This document shows positions 5,422 to 7,500 of a DNA stretch of 7,500 nucleotides, in pieces. The translations under genes were made by a program, and so were the position numbers. Within the stretch, counting starts at the first letter, position 1, and every line of letters starts with the position of its first letter. Source of the stretch: Gammaproteobacteria bacterium (GTDB taxonomy: Bacteria; Pseudomonadota; Gammaproteobacteria; UBA6429; Thiohalophilaceae); NCBI GenBank assembly GCA_011052165.1, contig DRJN01000118.1, positions 1 through 7,500 on the forward strand, written 5' to 3'. The notes under the pieces are model-generated. The model had not been told where the DNA came from and searched no databases. It was given only the letters and a program-made list of their open reading frames with translations.

Positions 5422-7344
5422 ATGGCGAGTAAACAGTTTCAAACGGTGGATGAACTGGATCTCAGACAGGATCTACATCACCGTGAAGTTGAAATTGAGC
5501 TGTTGCAGGAAACCTTTTCCGAAATTGGCAGTGAACTGGATCTTGAGCGTGTTTTCCAGATTGTCGCCGAGCGGGCGCGCGATCTGGTGCAGGCGCAAAC
5601 CCTGCTGATCCCCATTTTGGACGATAACTGTGAAACCTATACTTATCGTGGGGGCGCCGGTGTCCATGCCAAAGAGATCGTGGGCGAATCCCTGCCGCTC
5701 GACTTTGGTATTTGCGGCTGGGTCTGGCGGCACAAGAAAGCCTGGTGGCGGGGTGTGCTGGATGAACTGAGCGATGAGGAACGCAATTACTGGGAGAAGG
5801 AAGCCGGCTCGGTTATTCTGATTCCATTGCAAGGAAAGAGGCATTTTCTCGGCGGCATTGCGGGTTTCAATAAGCGCGGGGAAGAGGAGTTCGATCGCCG
5901 CGATCTGAATATGTTGTCGATGTTCGCCAGCATTGTTTCCATTGCCATTGAAAATGCCATGGCGGTACAGAAAATGGAAGAGGTCAGGCAACTGACAGAA
6001 GATTACCAGATACAATTGCAACGGCTGAATCGCCAGTTGAGTGAAAGCAACCGTGAGCTGGAATACCTGTCACTTTATGATACGGTCACAGGGTTGCCTA
6101 ACCGCTCCCTGTTCCGTGATCGTTTTACCCAGCATCTTGCGCTTGCACAGGCTCAGGGGCAGCGCTTCGGTCTGTTGCTCATTGATCTGAATAATTTCAA
6201 GGAAATCAATGAAACCCTGGGGCATGAGCGCGGCGATCAGGTGTTAAAGAATGTCGCTCGCCGTTTTCTGGCCTATCTTGGTGGAAACAACATACTCAGC
6301 CGCCTGGGTGGGGATGAATTTGCGCTGCTTTTGCCGGACGTGGATCGTGCACAGAGTCTTCGCCACGCCGGTCATTTGCTGCAGCAGCTGGATGCGCCGT
6401 TTGATATTGACAGTATGACGATTGCCGTCAGCGCCAGCATCGGCGTGAGTCTTTTTCCTGAGCATGGTGCGGATATCAGCACGCTGTTGCGGCACACGGA
6501 TCTGGCCATGTTCAGGGCCAAGACCGGAAAGCGGGGCGTGAGCCTGTATGATCCGGTTGCCGATCATTCCTCTCCCGGTATGCTGATGATGACGGCGGAT
6601 TTGCGCAAAGCGCTGGAACAGCAGGAGTTTGAGTTATATTACCAGCCTAAGGTGAATCTACGGAATAACCGCATTGACAGTGTCGAGGCGCTGGGGCGCT
6701 GGCAACATCCACAGCGGGGTTTTGTATCCTCCACTATGTTTATTCGTGTGCTGGAACAGACGGGCATGATCGATCGTTATACTCATTGGGTCATTGAAAC
6801 CGCGATTGAACAAATCAGGCTATGGCAAAGCCAGCAACGGGACATTCGCATCGCCGTCAATATATCAACCCAGACCCTGATGAATCCGGATTTCATGATT
6901 TATCTTGAAGGTCTTGATTCTATCGCGGATAGCGGCGGCAACTTGCAGTTTGAGATTACCGAAAACCTGTTTCTGTCCGAATATGACCGGCTTTGTGAAA
7001 CCCTGGGCTACATTTGTCAACTGGGCATCACACTCTCGATTGATGATTTTGGTACGGGTTATTCTTCGCTGGGACGGTTGAAGAAACTGCCGGTAAGCGA
7101 ACTGAAAATTGATTGCAGTTTTATTATGGATATGGATAAGAGTGTCGATGATGAAGTCATCGTGCATTCAACTATTGAATTGGCGCACAATCTTGGCCTG
7201 TCAGTGGTGGCGGAAGGGGTGGAATCGGAAAAGACCTGTCAGCGTTTGCTTGAAATGGGCTGTGATATGGCGCAGGGGTTTTTGATCAGCAAACCAGTTC
7301 CCATTGAGCAGTTCGAGCGATTTCTGGCCGAGTGGGGGAACTGA
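5422..7344 (+). CDS. GAF-GGDEF-EAL cyclic-di-GMP signalling protein
   Basis: This 640-residue cytoplasmic protein has no membrane segment or signal peptide. A GAF sensor domain spans about 35-183 (core PLDFGICGWVW, then SVILIPLQGK). A charged, probably coiled-coil linker follows at about 184-216. The GGDEF domain runs about 217-378, with DTVTGLPNR, NNFKEINETLGHERGD and an intact GGDEF at 296-300. The EAL domain runs about 388-638. Its catalytic set looks complete: YYQP, EALGR with Glu422, Asn480, Glu511 in EITE, DDFGTGYSS (541-549), Lys562 in LKID, AEGVE with Glu598, and AQGF with Gln618. The four residues at the inhibitory-site position are GGNN, not RxxD, so product inhibition at that site is unlikely. 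Diguanylate cyclase and phosphodiesterase activity are both possible, with the GAF ligand (unknown) perhaps setting the balance. ATG 5422 is preceded by TAGGG with 9-base spacing. It appears to be a single-gene unit downstream of hisC. Confidence 0.93.
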   Translation: MASKQFQTVDELDLRQDLHHREVEIELLQETFSEIGSELDLERVFQIVAERARDLVQAQTLLIPILDDNCETYTYRGGAGVHAKEIVGESLPLDFGICGWVWRHKKAWWRGVLDELSDEERNYWEKEAGSVILIPLQGKRHFLGGIAGFNKRGEEEFDRRDLNMLSMFASIVSIAIENAMAVQKMEEVRQLTEDYQIQLQRLNRQLSESNRELEYLSLYDTVTGLPNRSLFRDRFTQHLALAQAQGQRFGLLLIDLNNFKEINETLGHERGDQVLKNVARRFLAYLGGNNILSRLGGDEFALLLPDVDRAQSLRHAGHLLQQLDAPFDIDSMTIAVSASIGVSLFPEHGADISTLLRHTDLAMFRAKTGKRGVSLYDPVADHSSPGMLMMTADLRKALEQQEFELYYQPKVNLRNNRIDSVEALGRWQHPQRGFVSSTMFIRVLEQTGMIDRYTHWVIETAIEQIRLWQSQQRDIRIAVNISTQTLMNPDFMIYLEGLDSIADSGGNLQFEITENLFLSEYDRLCETLGYICQLGITLSIDDFGTGYSSLGRLKKLPVSELKIDCSFIMDMDKSVDDEVIVHSTIELAHNLGLSVVAEGVESEKTCQRLLEMGCDMAQGFLISKPVPIEQFERFLAEWGN

Positions 7345-7377
7345 TTATGGGATCTCTTTGAGTGTCATTCCCCGCTG

Positions 7378-7500
7378 TTAGATGCCTGAAATAATTAGAT
7401 CGATAGCATCAATAAATTTAGATCTATGATTTGAAATGTTTGTAACTTCGGTGCCTAATAATGTTCTTTCTATTCCGGCAATTTGTTGGGTGATGGCCGC
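7378..7500 (-). CDS. Possible 3' end of a convergent gene
   Basis: On the minus strand, a frame is open from the right edge for 40 codons to a TAA whose complement is at 7378-7380. The other two minus-strand frames have stops. The peptide has a plausible protein composition, with segments AAITQQIAGIERTLLG and FIDAIDLIISGI that look helical. I do not recognise the family. It would converge on the GGDEF-EAL gene with a 33-base gap. An AT-rich region can keep a frame this short open by chance, so it remains tentative. Confidence 0.35.
   Translation of the reverse strand, partial: AAITQQIAGIERTLLGTEVTNISNHRSKFIDAIDLIISGI

Noticed and set aside
7396..7426. TAGATC/GATCTA inverted repeat after the GGDEF-EAL gene as a terminator.
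   Set aside because: The stem is six AT-rich pairs with a 19-base loop and no following T-run, and may lie within a minus-strand gene.

Overview
The window looks like a chromosomal housekeeping segment from a gammaproteobacterium outside the Enterobacterales. The order mlaB-ibaG-murA-hisG-hisD-hisC is the one found in Pseudomonas-type and related gammaproteobacteria. The HisG is the short, HisZ-dependent form, which also argues against an enteric host. I cannot name the genus.

Layout: bases 1-117 are the 3' end of mlaB, a STAS protein of the MlaFEDB phospholipid transporter. Bases 118-479 are a gene-free, repeat-bearing gap. Bases 480-4018 and on to 5210 are a same-strand run of ibaG (BolA-like), murA (first committed step of peptidoglycan synthesis), hisG, hisD and hisC (histidine synthesis steps 1, 9-10 and 7). 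ibaG/murA and hisG/hisD overlap by 1 and 4 bases, so translational coupling is likely. After a 211-base gap, 5422-7344 encodes a soluble GAF-GGDEF-EAL protein of cyclic-di-GMP metabolism. The last about 120 bases may hold the 3' end of a convergent minus-strand gene.

The unusual part lies between the genes. Three successive junctions each carry a different interspersed palindromic repeat. The mlaB-ibaG gap has an 18-base tandem duplication followed by a CCTGAGCCTGTCGAAGG-type repeat. The murA-hisG gap has a 34-base near-perfect inverted repeat ending 18 bases before the hisG start. The hisD-hisC junction has an ACGCAAAG-unit inverted repeat that reads open in the hisC frame and appears to supply the hisC N-terminus. 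These look like small non-autonomous repeats that have landed in a conserved operon, and they may affect expression or start-site choice.

I see no phage, CRISPR, insertion sequence, tRNA or defence genes. No wholly new system is evident. The best leads are the repeat-derived hisC start and the repeat structures placed directly before hisG.
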